Notes: a model not told the origin generated them from the letters alone. Positions 52,201 to 64,000 are shown, counted from the stretch's first letter. The stretch: 64,000 nt of DNA from Podarcis raffonei (GCF_027172205.1 NC_070614.1:31930501-31994500); one strand, 5' to 3'. Program-made: numbers and translations.

Positions 52201-55200
52201 GTAACAGTCAACAAATGCCCTAGCAAGCAAGATGGATTTCCAGATTACTTACCATCTACAGAAAATAAATCATCTCTGTAAACCATCTTAGGAAGTTAGC
52301 TCAATTTGTCTGTCAGTACAAACTGTGCTCTCTGTGACTTAAACTATTGTTCTCCTGCATCACCATCCCTGCATGGGTGAGAACAGAAAGGAGTCACCTT
52401 GGAGATTTACCTGGGGTACAGTTTGCTTGCTGGACCACTTTTGCTGGATGCAAGAGAGGCACTGGGGCAACATGCAGAGGAGGGGCAGTCTTAACACCAG
52501 GACCTAAACAAGAAGAGAGGAAAAGAAATAGTTATATTAACCAGGAGGGATGTTTACATAGTCCAAGCAGTAATATTTCTCTTTCTCTAACGAAGCAGAG
52601 GCTGGATGGCCACATTATCAGGACTACTGTAGTTGATTTCCTGCACTGACAAGCGGTTGGTTTCCTTCCAACCCAAAAGATTCCATGACCAGTGAAGGGC
52701 TCAGCAAAGTTGTGTGTCTAAAGTCAGGTACAGGCCACAACCGGTTTACGCCTATCCAATAAGTGTGCGACCGCACACACATGCAATGGACCAAACCCAG
52801 AAGTTACCCAAAAACAACAAAAAGAAAAAATGTCCAGGTTTGAGGTGAAACACAGAACAGAACAGATACTTAAGTGGTTGTTCCATGAACTAGCCATTAC
52901 TGGGAGGCAAGCAAAAATTATGCTGAATTGGACAGTAGCATTGCAGACTTTTCTGACTTCGACTTACATTTTGCCGTTTTCTTTTTCCTCTTCTTTTTCG
53001 TTTTGCTTTTTCCTAAGTTGGAGAAAGGGAAGGGGGAGGAAGCCAGTGTTGATTCTGGAGCCTTTTTAACAACCTGAGGTTAGGCTTACTCATGCCTGAT
53101 TTCAGACAAACAGGACTTTCCCAATGCAACTGAGAGACCAACTGAGAGCTAACGATTATTGGTTCAATTTGAAGGGAGTTACTTCACCAGATGACCAAAG
53201 CTGACAAATTAAATCAACTCTATGAATAGATGAGCAAAAGTACCGTATTTTTCGCTCTATAGGATGCACCCGAGCAAAGGACGCACCTAGTTTTTAGAGG
53301 AGGAAAACAAGTAAAAAATATTCTGAATCAAATCAGTGTTGGGGCTGAAGGGGGAAGCCCGGGGTTTCCCCATAAAGCCCCGGCATCCCCAAGCTAGAAC
53401 AGCGAGATGCTGCGCAGTGCTCCATCTCTCTGTTCTGGCTTCGGGGACAGCCTTTCAAGCCTCCGCAGGGCAGCGGGGTGCCTTCACCCCACTGCCCTGC
53501 GGAGGCTTTGCGCAGCTAACCCCAAAGCCTTTGGAGCGCAGCGCGAGGTCCCGCTGCGCTCCAAAGGCTTCAGGCGGCTATCCCCGAAGCCTGGAGAGTG
53601 AGAGGGGTCAGTGCACACCGACCCCTCTCGCTCTCCAGGCTTCAGCGAAAGCAACACGTAGCCTCCGGAGCGCAGAGGGAGCGCTCCCTCTGCGCTTTGG
53701 AGGCTTCGCATTGCTTTCACTGAAGACAAGGAGCCTGCATTCGCTCCATAGGACGCACACACATTTCCCCTTCATTTTTGGAGGAGAAAAAGTGCATCCT
53801 ATAGAGCAAAAAATACGGTAAGTTGCTGGTGGTGATAATGACTGAATCAGATATTGGAATAATATATCTGCTTATGGAATAATATATCATTTGGCAATTT
53901 GTTGGTTTTTTAAAAATAAACCCCCATGGCTGCAATGGTATATAATTCTTGTGACTTACATCTGAGTCATTTGAATTGCATTGTGAAGTCCCACTATATT
54001 CAGTAAGTCCCAGGAAAGAATGCAACTTTAGAGCAAAGGAGCATTGAGTCTCATCTCCTGTTTGGTTCTGGCTCAGGAAAGAATTCAAATTTGGTGGTTA
54101 CGAGACCAGGGACCAAAATGCAATCTAGCTTTGCTGGCTATCCCAGACAACATGGGAGTGGAATGTTGCAGTCAATCTTTCCCCCTCCAAAATTCACCTG
54201 ATCCAATCGAAACAACACATTTAAGTCTGTCCTCTCGGTATCTGATGTTTAAGTTAGGCATTTGACGCTCCAAAAACTCCAGTGTGTCCTTGTGGCCTTG
54301 GTTGATGCTGAACTTCTCCAGGTCAATTTTTTTCTTGGCCAGCAGGAGCTCCTGCACTTTCTCAACCCTCAGACCTTCGCTGTATGTGCTTATGAGGTTG
54401 GTGAGTAATGCCAAGACATCTGTCACCGAAGCTAGAGGAGGGAAAAAGCATATTAGCATGAAGACTAGGGTGAGGTAGCAGCAGCAAGCAAAGATGGGGC
54501 AAAGAAAGGAAAAGCAACTGGGAAGAAATATATGGTGCTGCTCCTGCTCCAGCCTAGCTTGCTGTTTTGTTTCACTTTAGTTCTTAGGATTCCTGGCATA
54601 TTGGTTGTATTTTATAAAATGCCACAAACTACTTTGAGAAATCTAATCCTGTTAAATAAACCTCAGAAAAAATCTGCGCACCGCATCAAATATTAACACA
54701 ATGTTTTCTTTAAAATGTCAATACACTTTGGGAGTTTTACAGATCAGGAAGAGGCCAATATTCTTCTACAATTGAAGGACTAAGCCATCATCAGACCTGT
54801 GCCATTGATTTCAGGGAGAAGAAAAGGCTAAGGAGTAAACCCTACACAAATCTGGAGTCGCTAAGATGGTTGGATGGTGTCTTTTATGCTTCATTCTGGC
54901 AACTCCTGCAACCAAGCTGGTGTCAAACGTTTTGCTCTGCTTTCCTATGGACCATATCAGCAAGGCCAAGGGGGTGGGGGTCTTGTCATCTGGGTATCCC
55001 AGGTGCACTCCGTTGTCTCTCGAGACAGACGGATGCCAAGAACTCCAAGAATAACTAAATCTCCAAGGATCTCTCACCATTTTCAACCTTACAGGAACCT
55101 TGTGAGGTCACAGTTACTGTAAGGCTGAGAAACTGACCAAAGTCACACAGTGAGTTTCATGACTGGGTGGGGAAATGAACCTGGGACTCCCCAATCCTAC

Positions 55201-58200
55201 TCTGACATTCTGACTACAATGGTACCTCGGTTCTCGAACTTAATCCATTTTGGGAGTCTGTTCAACTCCTGAAACTGTTCAAAAACCAAAGTGCAGCTTC
55301 CAATTGGCTGCAGAAGCTTCCTGCACTCAAATGGAAGCCACGTCGGACGTTCGGTTTCCAAAAAATGTTCGCAAACTGGAAAACTTACTACCAGGTTTGC
55401 GGCATTGAGGAGCCAATTTGTTTGGCAACAAAGCCGTACTACCAGGTTTGCGGCATTGAGGAGCCAATTTGTTTGGCAACAAAGCCGTTTGGGAACCAAG
55501 GTTTGACCGTACTCTACTTCACCAGTAAATCAAGCCAGAACAGTGTGTACCACAGATTCTATGATTCTATAAAGCATGAGGAATCTTACAACTAAAAACG
55601 CAAAAGGTTTCTAGTCTTTACGGTTGCAAGAGTAAGTAGAAAGTGTCTATTTCTGAATAAACATGCCTGGGACTGTACTCACAATTGTGTTCCTGCACAA
55701 ACACCAATATGCACAGAACACAGAAGCAAGTCCCACGACTACAGAGAGATACTTCACCCAATGCCAAGGCATACAAATCAATGGTGAATGTGATACAAAT
55801 ACTCTAGCTGGCCTTTACACTCCCACTCCCTCTGTCAGGCCTCTGTGCTCCTTCTGCACCTGGACCCAGAATCCTTCAGAGTTAAATGCAGTCTTACCAG
55901 GCTTTTTTTTAAGTACATTTTGGTTCACAGGTTTTGATTTCCCAGCAGGCCATTGCACATTTAAGGGGACAGAAGCACAGGACTGGGGCACAGTGGAAAG
56001 GCAGGAAGCTGGATGAGAAAGGAAGATGGAAATCCATTTGTTCTGCTTTTTTTCAAATTTCAAAAAAACCCTACACCATTTGATAGAAATATGCCAGTTT
56101 GGTCCCAGGGTGTTGGACCTGGGCCCAGGGTGTTGGACCTGGGAGACCTGGGTTCAAATCCCTCTTAGCCTAACCTACTTCACAGGGTTGTTGTGATGAT
56201 ACAAGTGAGAAGGAAGAGAACCATGGCACCTTAAGCTCCCTGGAGGAAAGGTGTGATATCAACTTAGTAAGATATATAGTGGGATATAAAGTAAGTTAGT
56301 CACAGTTTGGCCAGAAAGAAAAAAAGCAAAGAAACCCTTGGGATCAGTATAACGGCAATTTACAGAAAGTTATGAGGATGACTACAATATACTTCAGTAC
56401 ATAAGCTCCAAAGAACTATGGTTGCCATATCTTGAAGAGCAAAAAAAGAGGACAGCCCAAGCCGGGGAAATAGGCTCTTTTCCTGCTCAGGCTGGCAGCA
56501 GCTGCGGTATGCGGAGCAGCCTGTGCCCAAGCCACACAACCCCAAAAATAAAATAAAAATACCCCCACCAAAAAAACTATACATTTCTTTTGAAATGTAA
56601 ATATCCCCCCAGATAGGCATGTTGGTCCCCCCAAAAGAGGGCATGTCCAGGATTTCCAGGACGTATGGCAACCATACCACAAACTTTAAAATGTCTATGG
56701 TTTGAGGTTTTTTTAAAGGAATGTGTTATTAGGCCTCACCGTCACAGAGACATCTCACCTGGCTTTGTTTCTTTTAAGTCTTGAGACAGGGTGTTTGATC
56801 CTTTGGAAGATGGAGATTTATCCAAAGAGGGACCAGCACCGAATGAGACAGGGGGGAGGCCAAGACTACCGGAGAGAAGTTGAACCACACAGTTGTGGGG
56901 CCACTTGCCATTTGTGAAAGAGTAGCGAAGGCCCGGCACATCCAGGAGGAAAGACATTACGTCTTTATACCCCAAATCTTGGCTGAAAGTCTCTAGGTCA
57001 AACCCATGCTTCTTCTCTAGGTTTTCCTTCAGTGTCTTTATATTCAGACCAGCAGGATGGTTTCCAAGAACATCGAGGATTGGCACCAAGGCAGCAGCCA
57101 GGTCTGAAAAGGAACGATGTACTATTTCAACCTGGTGAAAGTCATGTTGATACTACTTATCTCCACATTGGAGAATTGGGGCTCAGGCTGCAAGAAACTT
57201 AGGCTGCAGGACACTTAGTTAACACATGGCCAGGGTGAGATTTGCTTAGGCTGCCAATTGTCATCCTACACTAGTTCTCTATAGCTACTACATAGCTGTA
57301 CTCAGTATAGAGAATGGAGAATGCAGTCCCCCTTCTCACCAAGTGGACAGAAGTGGAAGACACCTCCCAGTTGCCCCAACAGATATCGTATACAGACTAG
57401 CCTCTTAATCCTCACCTCTAGCAACTGGAAAAATAACAGCCCTCCTATTCTATGCTACCTGCTCTGCAGCATCAGTGCTTTTGAGGAGCTCTGGCTGATA
57501 CTTGGGCTTTTCAGGGGCGGAGGTGGAATGGATGGGGCAACTTTTTCTCCCTAACTGAAGCTTAGTTAGGTAGCCTGGGTGGGAAAGGCACCGTAGACCC
57601 ATCAGAGTGTGGAGTTCCCCACTGCTGAAAGTGCTTCATCTGTTGCCTCGGGTTTTCAAAAATGGCCCAGGGTCATGTGCTAAGAGTCGCATCTCTGAGA
57701 GGTAATTTGACTGAAAGCTGCAATGGGCTAGAAAAGGCAGAGCCCTAGGGACATACCTGAAATGGGAGACTTGTTACATCTCTAACATGGAGGTGTTTAC
57801 CCCCAGGTGGGTATATCTGTATGTCTCCTCTGATAGAAAAAACTCCCAAGTGCTTGACTATTGGTGCCAAGTCTTCCCCCAACAGGGTGGCCATTTTGAG
57901 ACGCCATGTTTCAGGTTGCTGCAATTTCTGGAATTCCCTCTGTAAACTAGGAGTTCCATGAAGAGAAGCAAAGTACTATCCACACTTAGAGTGCTTAAGA
58001 TCTACATTAAATAGACATGGGATTGAAGTAGTGGAGATAAGATTAAGCATAGGTGGGGTGGTGGTTGGGGTTGAGTGGAGTCACAATTCAAAATGAAGAG
58101 GACAAGCCACCCGTGTACCACATTCCAGATGCTACCTGCAGTACCAAAGAAACCTCAGGGTTCAAAACAAAAACTTACCAGATTTCTTTCCCATCAACGT

Positions 58201-61200
58201 CTGGGGCACAGAATTTGAGTTGAAGGCAGAGAAACCAGCATCAAGCGAGGGAACAGGGCTAGGGGAACCTACCAGAGGAGAAAACAAAGGTATTGCTGAG
58301 GTGGGTCTTGAAGAAAAGAATAGGGACCCAACAGATTTAAACATGGCAGAAGGCCATGGGACAGAGTGAGGATGAAAGTGGTCACACGTAGGCCTACAGT
58401 TTAGCTCCCCTTGATAAACCATGAGCAATAAGCCACTGTACAAACCTTAACTGAACTGAGAGACTGAAAAGGAAGTCTCTGATCACATTTGGCAGAAAGG
58501 GCCACATCAACAACAACTCTTGTCATTGAAAAGGTGGGATACTCCTGTCAGGCCAGGATGCTGCAGCCTTGAATATTGTTCCCCAACCACCTCCCAGGGG
58601 TGAACTAGGCTACTTTGCAGGTCAGGCATTTTTCTGTTACATTTTCTTGAGACCGCCATATACTAATGCAATCTATGGCAGACTATCTAGCATCCCGCTT
58701 TTGGAAAATCTTCAAGCAAAGATTTGAAGTGTCTGTGTATGGGGGAGGGGGGAGAGAGTCCTCCCTGCATAGGTCAGCTGCATGCCTCCCCCCCCCCCAT
58801 TCAAACCCAGCCCTTTCAAACTAACTGCTTTTGAAGGGCACCAGAGTCTATCTTTGGCCCCATATGGGGCTTTAGTACCCATAGAGCAATTAATAGATCA
58901 AGTGTAAATACAACTCTGCATCCAGAATTCCTAGGCAGCCTTACCGGAGTTATTTCTCATTAGCCCATCAGTTGTGGTATGTGAGCTGCATACAGAGAAA
59001 TCCGAGTCCAAGGAAGGAGCTGAGCTAGAGGGACCTGGGACGTGATATAAAAAGACAGGTTATGAAACATACCTTCTTTGTTCAGAGTAACATGACATAA
59101 GCCAATCACGTGTCACAGCCTGCACACTTTCTGCAGCCTTTACAAGTAGTTCTTTGCTGATCAAGAGAGAAATCCAGCTTGCACATCACCAGCGAGCCCA
59201 GGTTAAAAGATGGGAATTGCAGAAAGAAAAAGAAGGCACATGAGACAGCCAAAATATCAGGGAGACTGGAGAGCCTCATGTGACAAAACCTACCTCATTG
59301 CTGTTACTTCTGAAGACTATCTTACCGAGCCCAGCCTTGCCCTCGTACTCTCCCTGAAGCCAATTCATACACCCTTACCCAGGCCAATAATGAGGCTGGC
59401 ACTCTAAAACAGTCACAGAATTGGGGTGTGTGTTGAACTCACAAGTGATAACATTTCAATCTTTGCCTTACGCAATTCGAGCTGGATGACGCAATTCCGG
59501 GTCCTATTGCTGTTTCTGAGAATCAGACCAGGAATATCCTGCAGGCAGGACACTGTGTCATTGTAGCCCAGATCACGGCGGAACATCTCCAGGTCAAATC
59601 CACAATTCTCTAGCAGGGCCTTTTTCAGGTTCTTCACCTTCAGACCCTCAGGGTGGCATTCAAGGACGGCCCGGATTGGCACCAAGGCAGCTGACAGATC
59701 TGAAATGAAAGCAGTGGATTCACTTCTCATGTCTATTGTACCCTGCACTATGACAGCACTCTCAGGATTATGCAGGTGTGGTAAGCAGAAAGGCTTGGCT
59801 AGAAAGAAACCTATAATGGATACCCCATGAACAACAATGAGTTCAGGAACTTGCTTTTAGCAAGGAGTTTGACGTAACTACTGCAGAATCAGAGATTGAA
59901 GCCATGGCCTAGGAACCACAGGACATACGATCCAGTCTCCTGCCAAGTGTAAGTCATTTGTCACTTACACACACAGCAACATTACTCAAAGCAGCTCACT
60001 GTTTTACCTGGTGTCTGGCTTGCTGGTTCTTCCACAAGGTTCTCGGTACTGACAGAAGAAAAAGTAGCACAGGGATCTATAGGAGAAAAATCAAATCAGT
60101 CAGGAATCAGTTTCACAGCATGTGCATAATAACTGGAAATGGGGAAGCAAATTTTGAGCCACAGGAATTTGTTCTCAGTGGAGAAAAGATTACTCAATAT
60201 AACGCTCAGAGAACTCTTTTAATCATGCTGAACGGTCAAGGCCTAGTATTCAGCGTCTCAGTTCTAAGACTCCTTAGTTCTACTTTTGAGTTTCCTTCAT
60301 ATTTCACTCTGTTAGTCTGGCCTCTTCCCTCTCCACCCCTCTTTGTCTCTTGTCCTTAACAAAAATTTAACCTGTGAACTCTCTGGGACAGGGAGCTGTA
60401 ATTATTGCTTAAGAAACTCTGTAAGGTGTACTTTGACTCGTCTACAAATAACAGCAACAAGTCTTCATAATATGGCTTCACTCCACTTAATAAATCTTAG
60501 GAGTGGGGATGAATTCTGTATCAATAAGTGCTGTAATCTTGGACAATAACAACATGGATGGGGAAATCAAACACAGCAACAGCTGGAACCACCCCCTCAG
60601 ACTTTAAATTGTTTGTCTGTGTTGTGGTTAACACACAGCTCTCAAGGAAGCAGGATGATGATAGTTAAAGGAAAGGGTAATACAAATTCAAGTCGACAAC
60701 TATTAACTATGAAAACTAAACCGAACCTAAAGGTTTAGAAGTGCTATACCTCTAAATACCAGTTGTGGGTGAGCGAGGGGAACTGTCAACATCTGAAAAG
60801 GGCTACTGCCTTCATAACCTGTTCATGGGCTTCCTAAAAACACCTGGTAGGCCAAGATGTGAAACAGGACATTATACTAAATTGAGGGTAGAAAAATCTG
60901 TGGCCTTCCAGGTGTCGCTGGACTACAATTCTCATTATTTTATGGCCATTAGTCCTGCTGGGTGGGTTGCTGAGAGCTGGAAGTCCAACCATATCTAGAG
61001 GGCCACAGCTTCCTTAACCCGGCTTGCTGAGCTTATGCTGGATCCAGTGTTAGAAAGTGGGATAGGAAAGCTAGGAGCCAAATGGCTTCTGGGGCCTGGA
61101 TTGTGGGCGACCAAAACAGAATGTCTAGTCACAACGGGGAGGGGGGGTCGGCAACACTTTTTATTTATTAATTTGATATGCATGAATTAATATGCAATTC

Positions 61201-63094
61201 ACATAAGTGATACATTGTTAATATCATATTTTTAGCATAAATGGTTAATACTGTACATGTTTAATTTGCTGTTTACAATATTGGTACCATACTTTATTTT
61301 TCAAAACGCTCTACTCTTTATTGTTAACATATTGTCTCTTTAAACATATACTTCCAAGGCTTTAAAACACATACATTTTAATAATCCTTGAGTGTCAGCC
61401 AGGCACAAAAAATGTTACCCAGACTTTTGGATCTGTTTGCAAACGGAGAATCTTCAGGCGCAAAATGTGCCTGGTGCTCTGCTAATGTCGAACCTGGCTG
61501 GATCTTACATGAAGTGGGCAGTCAAAACTTTCAACTGCGACCCCGCCTCAAGTTGCTTTTTTAACGTAATTATGATCGAGAAGATCAGAAGCAACCCCAT
61601 CTCTCCCCACCAAAAAAAATTCAAATTCAGCTTCTTGCCTTGTACCTTCAAAAAGCTGAACCACGCAGTTGAGTCTGTCCTGTTGGTATGTGATGTTTAA
61701 ATTCGGCATTCGCTGTTCCAAAAATTCCAGTGTGTCTGTGTAGCCTTGACGAACGCTGAGCTTCTCTAGGTCAATTCCAGCACTAGCAAGAAACAATTTC
61801 TGTAGTTTCTTAATCCTCAAACCCGAGTGATACCTCTTTAGAAGACTGAAGAGCAACCCCAAGACTCCTGCCAGAGCTGCCAAACAATGCAGATTGCAAA
61901 TCAAAATTCCTTCAGACAGTGATATGATGCAGAGTAATCCAGATCTCAACTCAGTTATTTTTAGAAAGACATCTTTAAGAACCCAGAATGCTCAACCTTA
62001 AAATGAGCTAAGCACTATAACCATTCCCCCCTCTGGCTCCAGTCTATTCCATGCCCCCCTCCCATTCACTTACCTATCTGCTGCCGCTACACCCTTCCAC
62101 ACCCATTCACATATAATCCCCCAAACTCCATTACCTCACGAAAGTGGTAACTGTTGCCACTGGCAAAAAGGCTAGACAGAAAGCTTCTCCCCAGCCCCCT
62201 CTTCCCCCTCTATGCCACCTCCCTGATGCTTGGAACGCTGCTATGGCAGTACCTGGGCTCAGGACCCCTATCCTGAAAGCTAAGAACAGATTGCCCACAT
62301 CCTTATATGAGTCTCAGCATTAAGGCTCCTCAGAACCACCTTGAAAGCCTCCTGGACATTGCCAATTCTCATCCAGCAACGTTGTACTGTATTTGGTTGT
62401 CTGAATCTATCTTTCATGGAAGATTTTGCAGGACAGCCCAAGTTTGGATGATACTGAGCTTCCCATGTTCCTCTATGGATGAGTTTTGGTGCAGATGTGA
62501 GTCCTAGGGCCAACCAGAATTGTATTTACTTATTAACTCAGAAAGACAGCTAATATTTGTATTGGAGAATTAAATTTGGCTGCTAGTCTCCAACAACATA
62601 GACTTGGATTTTTCTGTTTTGTTTGGAGCTGGTTTTAATGTGCATGCTATTTATTGCCGTAAGCCGCTTTGAGTTACTTTTGTGTTGTTAAAGAAGTGAC
62701 TAATAAGCTTAATAAATAATGGTTTTAATACGTAAGGTATACATTCACCCGTTTCTCCTCCAGGGTCTTCTTCATCTGTTGACCTCAAAGCGGGCACTTC
62801 AGAGATGTCCACCCCATTCTCTTTTCCTTCAGCCCATTGGCCAAGATGGAATCCATTCGCTAGCTTTACAACTGGGACCTTTGAGTCACCATCTTCCACA
62901 ACCACAAAGTCCTTCATTTCAGCCAGAAACTGCTTGAGCGAGCTGTACCCATAACGAGTGATTTGAAGCTGGTAGCCATGCAGCCGGTGAAAGGCCCCAG
63001 CGAAGTCCCCAAAACTGAGCCCCAGGGGGTTCCTGAGCAGTAGGTGCAGCACATTGCGCTTCAGGGCATTGGGGTCCCCCTCTTCCAAGGCCAT
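47229..63094 (-). CDS. Six-LOTUS (OST-HTH) domain protein, 12 exons
   Basis: Exons (minus): 63,094-62,749; 61,876-61,646; 60,076-60,008; 59,699-59,472; 59,034-58,945; 58,268-58,179; 57,103-56,759; 56,008-55,898; 54,431-54,198; 52,503-52,411; 50,713-49,970; 49,219-47,229. All junctions are GT-AG and phase 1, and the sum is 4,572 nt (1,523 aa). LOTUS-like domains lie near residues 8-80, 118-190, 217-290, 353-425, 506-580 and 782-855; typical motifs are CHPEGLKVKNLKKALLENCG, FDLEMFRRDLGY and LEFLERQMPNLNI. Linkers are Ser/Pro-rich. The last 660 residues are Pro/Ser/Thr-rich and look disordered. Known LOTUS proteins bind RNA or Vasa/DDX4 in germ granules. Tudor (TDRD5/7), NYN and RRM (MARF1) are not seen. 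The start follows an acceptor (TTTCCACCAG), so a non-coding 5' exon is likely. Confidence 0.82.
50325..50474 (-). repeat. 30-bp coding minisatellite in LOTUS gene exon 11
   Basis: Five in-frame units of 10 residues, PH(H/Q)PPPSGIL, each 30 bp, residues about 693-742. The plus strand shows GCCAGAGGGAGGTGGGTGATGT-like units. It lies between the linker and the sixth LOTUS domain. Confidence 0.92.
51085..51200. mobile_element. hAT-like MITE, decayed
   Basis: CCAGATGTTGTGGATTACAA, then GGGATGATGGGAGCTGTAGC: the inner inverted pair of the 6,343 family. It lies in LOTUS gene intron 10. Confidence 0.65.
53243..53818. mobile_element. Palindromic TA-flanked MITE with nested GC-rich palindromes
   Basis: 576 bp with ends CCGTATTTTTCGCTCTATAG / CTATAGAGCAAAAAATACGG and TA on each side. 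Its GC-rich interior (about 53,336-53,720) differs sharply from the AT-rich surroundings. The interior contains further inverted pairs, for example CCTTTGGAGCGCAGC / GCTGCGCTCCAAAGG and CTGGAGAGTGAGAGGGGTC / GACCCCTCTCGCTCTCCAG. It lies in LOTUS gene intron 9. Short open frames inside are low-complexity and not genes. Confidence 0.85.
54825..55060. repeat. Dispersed repeat, copy 2
   Basis: Partner of 45,110-45,330. It lies in LOTUS gene intron 8. Confidence 0.65.
55219..55511. mobile_element. Tigger-like MITE with internal 51-bp tandem duplication
   Basis: Ends resemble GGTACCTCGGTTCTCGAAC and GTTTGGGAACCAAGGTTTGAC (imperfect inverted repeat). A 51-bp unit starting ACTACCAGGTTTGCGGCATT occurs twice in a row, at 55,387 and 55,438, practically identical. 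Confidence 0.75.
60893..61008. mobile_element. hAT-like MITE, decayed
   Basis: TCTGTGGCCTTCCAGGTGTC ... ATCTAGAGGGCCACAG around CTACAATTCTCATTA. It lies in LOTUS gene intron 2. Confidence 0.6.
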
Positions 63095-63467
63095 GAGCCC
63101 TGAAGTCTGGTGGAAACATCAAAGAAAAAATAGTACCAGGTGATTCACTTCCCTGGAGATCCTCCCTGCCTTACATCATTTGTTTTCTGTGGCTCTGAAA
63201 GAGTTACGACACCATCGGTGTGCTTCATCTGCATGATGGAAAAACTCAGAGACACTGTAGCTTGGGCATTTCCTGAAGAGCTTTAGGCCAGACTGGCTTT
63301 TGGTGGCATTATTTTGATATAAGAGAGGTTCGCACACTCTTTGTAGTAAAATGGGGGAGGAGGAGACCTGGGCTATCCCTGACCCCACAATAAACACCAC
63401 AGCCATTCTTCCTGCCTGCAGTGCATGTTCAGACAGCATGGAAAAGGATTACAGCTCCTCCATTACC

Positions 63468-63612
63468 TGAGGGATAGCTCAGTTGGTAGAGCAGGAGACT
63501 CTTAATCTCTGGGTTGTGGGTTCAAGCCCCACATTGGGTGAAAGAGTCCTCCATTTCCGGGGGTTGGACTCTAGATTATCATCATGGTCCTTTCCAACTC
63601 TATGTGGGGAGG
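63468..63612 (+). mobile_element. tRNA-Lys-headed SINE
   Basis: GGATAGCTCAGTTGGTAGAG (box A), CTCTTAATCTC (Lys-CUU-like anticodon arm) and GGTTCAAGCC (box B) form a tRNA-like head. It runs straight into GGGGTTGGACTCTAGATTA and CCTTTCCAACTCTATG, the CR1-like tail used by sauropsid SINEs. It is a SINE, not a functional tRNA gene, because the tRNA part continues into the tail. Confidence 0.85.
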
Positions 63613-63760
63613 GACTCCAGTCAGGGTCCCTCTCTGCACGCTGGAGCTCTTTTCACATGCAACAGCCCTATTGGCTGTTATTTACTGAGCTTCAAGGGGG
63701 GAGTCAATGCGGCTTACCTCCAGGCAAGTATACAGTATTGCAGCCTTAAATCGCAGCCCT

Positions 63761-64000
63761 AGGTAAAGGTAAAGGGACCCCTGACCATTAGGTCCAGTCA
63801 TGACCGACTCTGGGGTTGCGGCACTCTTCTCGCTTTACTGGCCGAGGGAGCCGGCGTTTGTCCACAGACAGCTTCCAGGTCATGTGGCCAGCATGACTAA
63901 GCCGCTTATGGCGAACCAGAGCAGCGCACAGAAACGCCGTTTACCTTCCTGCCGGAGCAGTACCTATTTATCTACTTGCACTTTGACGTGCTTTCGAACT
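63761..64000 (-). mobile_element. Sauria-type tRNA SINE, cut by window end
   Basis: AGGTAAAGGTAAAGGGACCC, CATGTGGCCAGCATGACTAA, GCACTTTGACGTGCTTTCGA: the left (3' tail) two thirds of the element seen complete at 37,676-38,030. Confidence 0.92.

Noticed and set aside
53336-53821. A 161-codon open frame rich in Ala/Leu/Ser
   Set aside because: It lies wholly inside a palindromic MITE. The opposite strand is open too, as expected of GC-rich palindromes.
47229-63094. Naming the LOTUS gene TDRD5, TDRD7 or MARF1
   Set aside because: No Tudor, NYN or RRM sequence is visible, and LOTUS number and order differ. A symbol would be a guess.
63468-63540. Functional tRNA-Lys gene
   Set aside because: Boxes A and B and a CTT anticodon-like arm are present, but the sequence continues into a CR1-like SINE tail and the acceptor stem does not pair well.

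Overview
This window is vertebrate nuclear DNA, most likely from a squamate reptile (lizard or snake). The evidence is a dense run of class II olfactory receptor (OR) genes, an intron-split vomeronasal type-2 receptor (V2R), Sauria-type tRNA SINEs, BovB/RTE, L2/CR1-like and L1 LINE pieces, and many TA- or 8-bp-flanked palindromic MITEs. The species cannot be named from the sequence alone.

Layout. Positions 1-6,043 hold an OR gene (minus strand) cut in two by a whole-looking Ty1/copia LTR element whose two 370-bp LTRs differ at one position. Positions 6,044-10,715 hold an L2 LINE 3' half, a short segmental-duplication piece, and a V2R pseudogene fragment (plus strand) split by an L1. Positions 10,716-32,100 hold four OR genes with open, full-length coding exons, all on the minus strand, inside a segmental duplication: copy A about 11,560-20,836 and copy B about 24,786-32,094. 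Copy A gained several transposon insertions that copy B lacks. Positions 32,100-34,000 are old L1 3' ends and a Tc1/mariner end.

Positions 34,588-41,219 (minus) encode a complete six-exon V2R. The splice sites I placed give a 2,646-nt continuous frame (881 aa). Positions 41,220-47,228 are intergenic with repeats only. Positions 47,229-63,094 (minus) encode a second multi-exon gene, and this is the most interesting one here: twelve coding exons, all joined in phase 1, giving 4,572 nt (1,523 aa) with six LOTUS/OST-HTH-like domains, Pro/Ser-rich linkers and a long disordered Pro/Ser/Thr-rich C-terminus. No Tudor, NYN or RRM domain is visible, so it does not match TDRD5, TDRD7 or MARF1 as I know them. 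The last 900 bases hold a tRNA-Lys-headed SINE and a Sauria SINE cut by the window edge.

The ORs and the V2R are chemosensory receptors of the nasal and vomeronasal epithelia. LOTUS proteins in animals bind RNA or the Vasa/DDX4 helicase in germ granules, so the right-hand gene probably belongs to a different biology and marks the edge of the chemoreceptor cluster.
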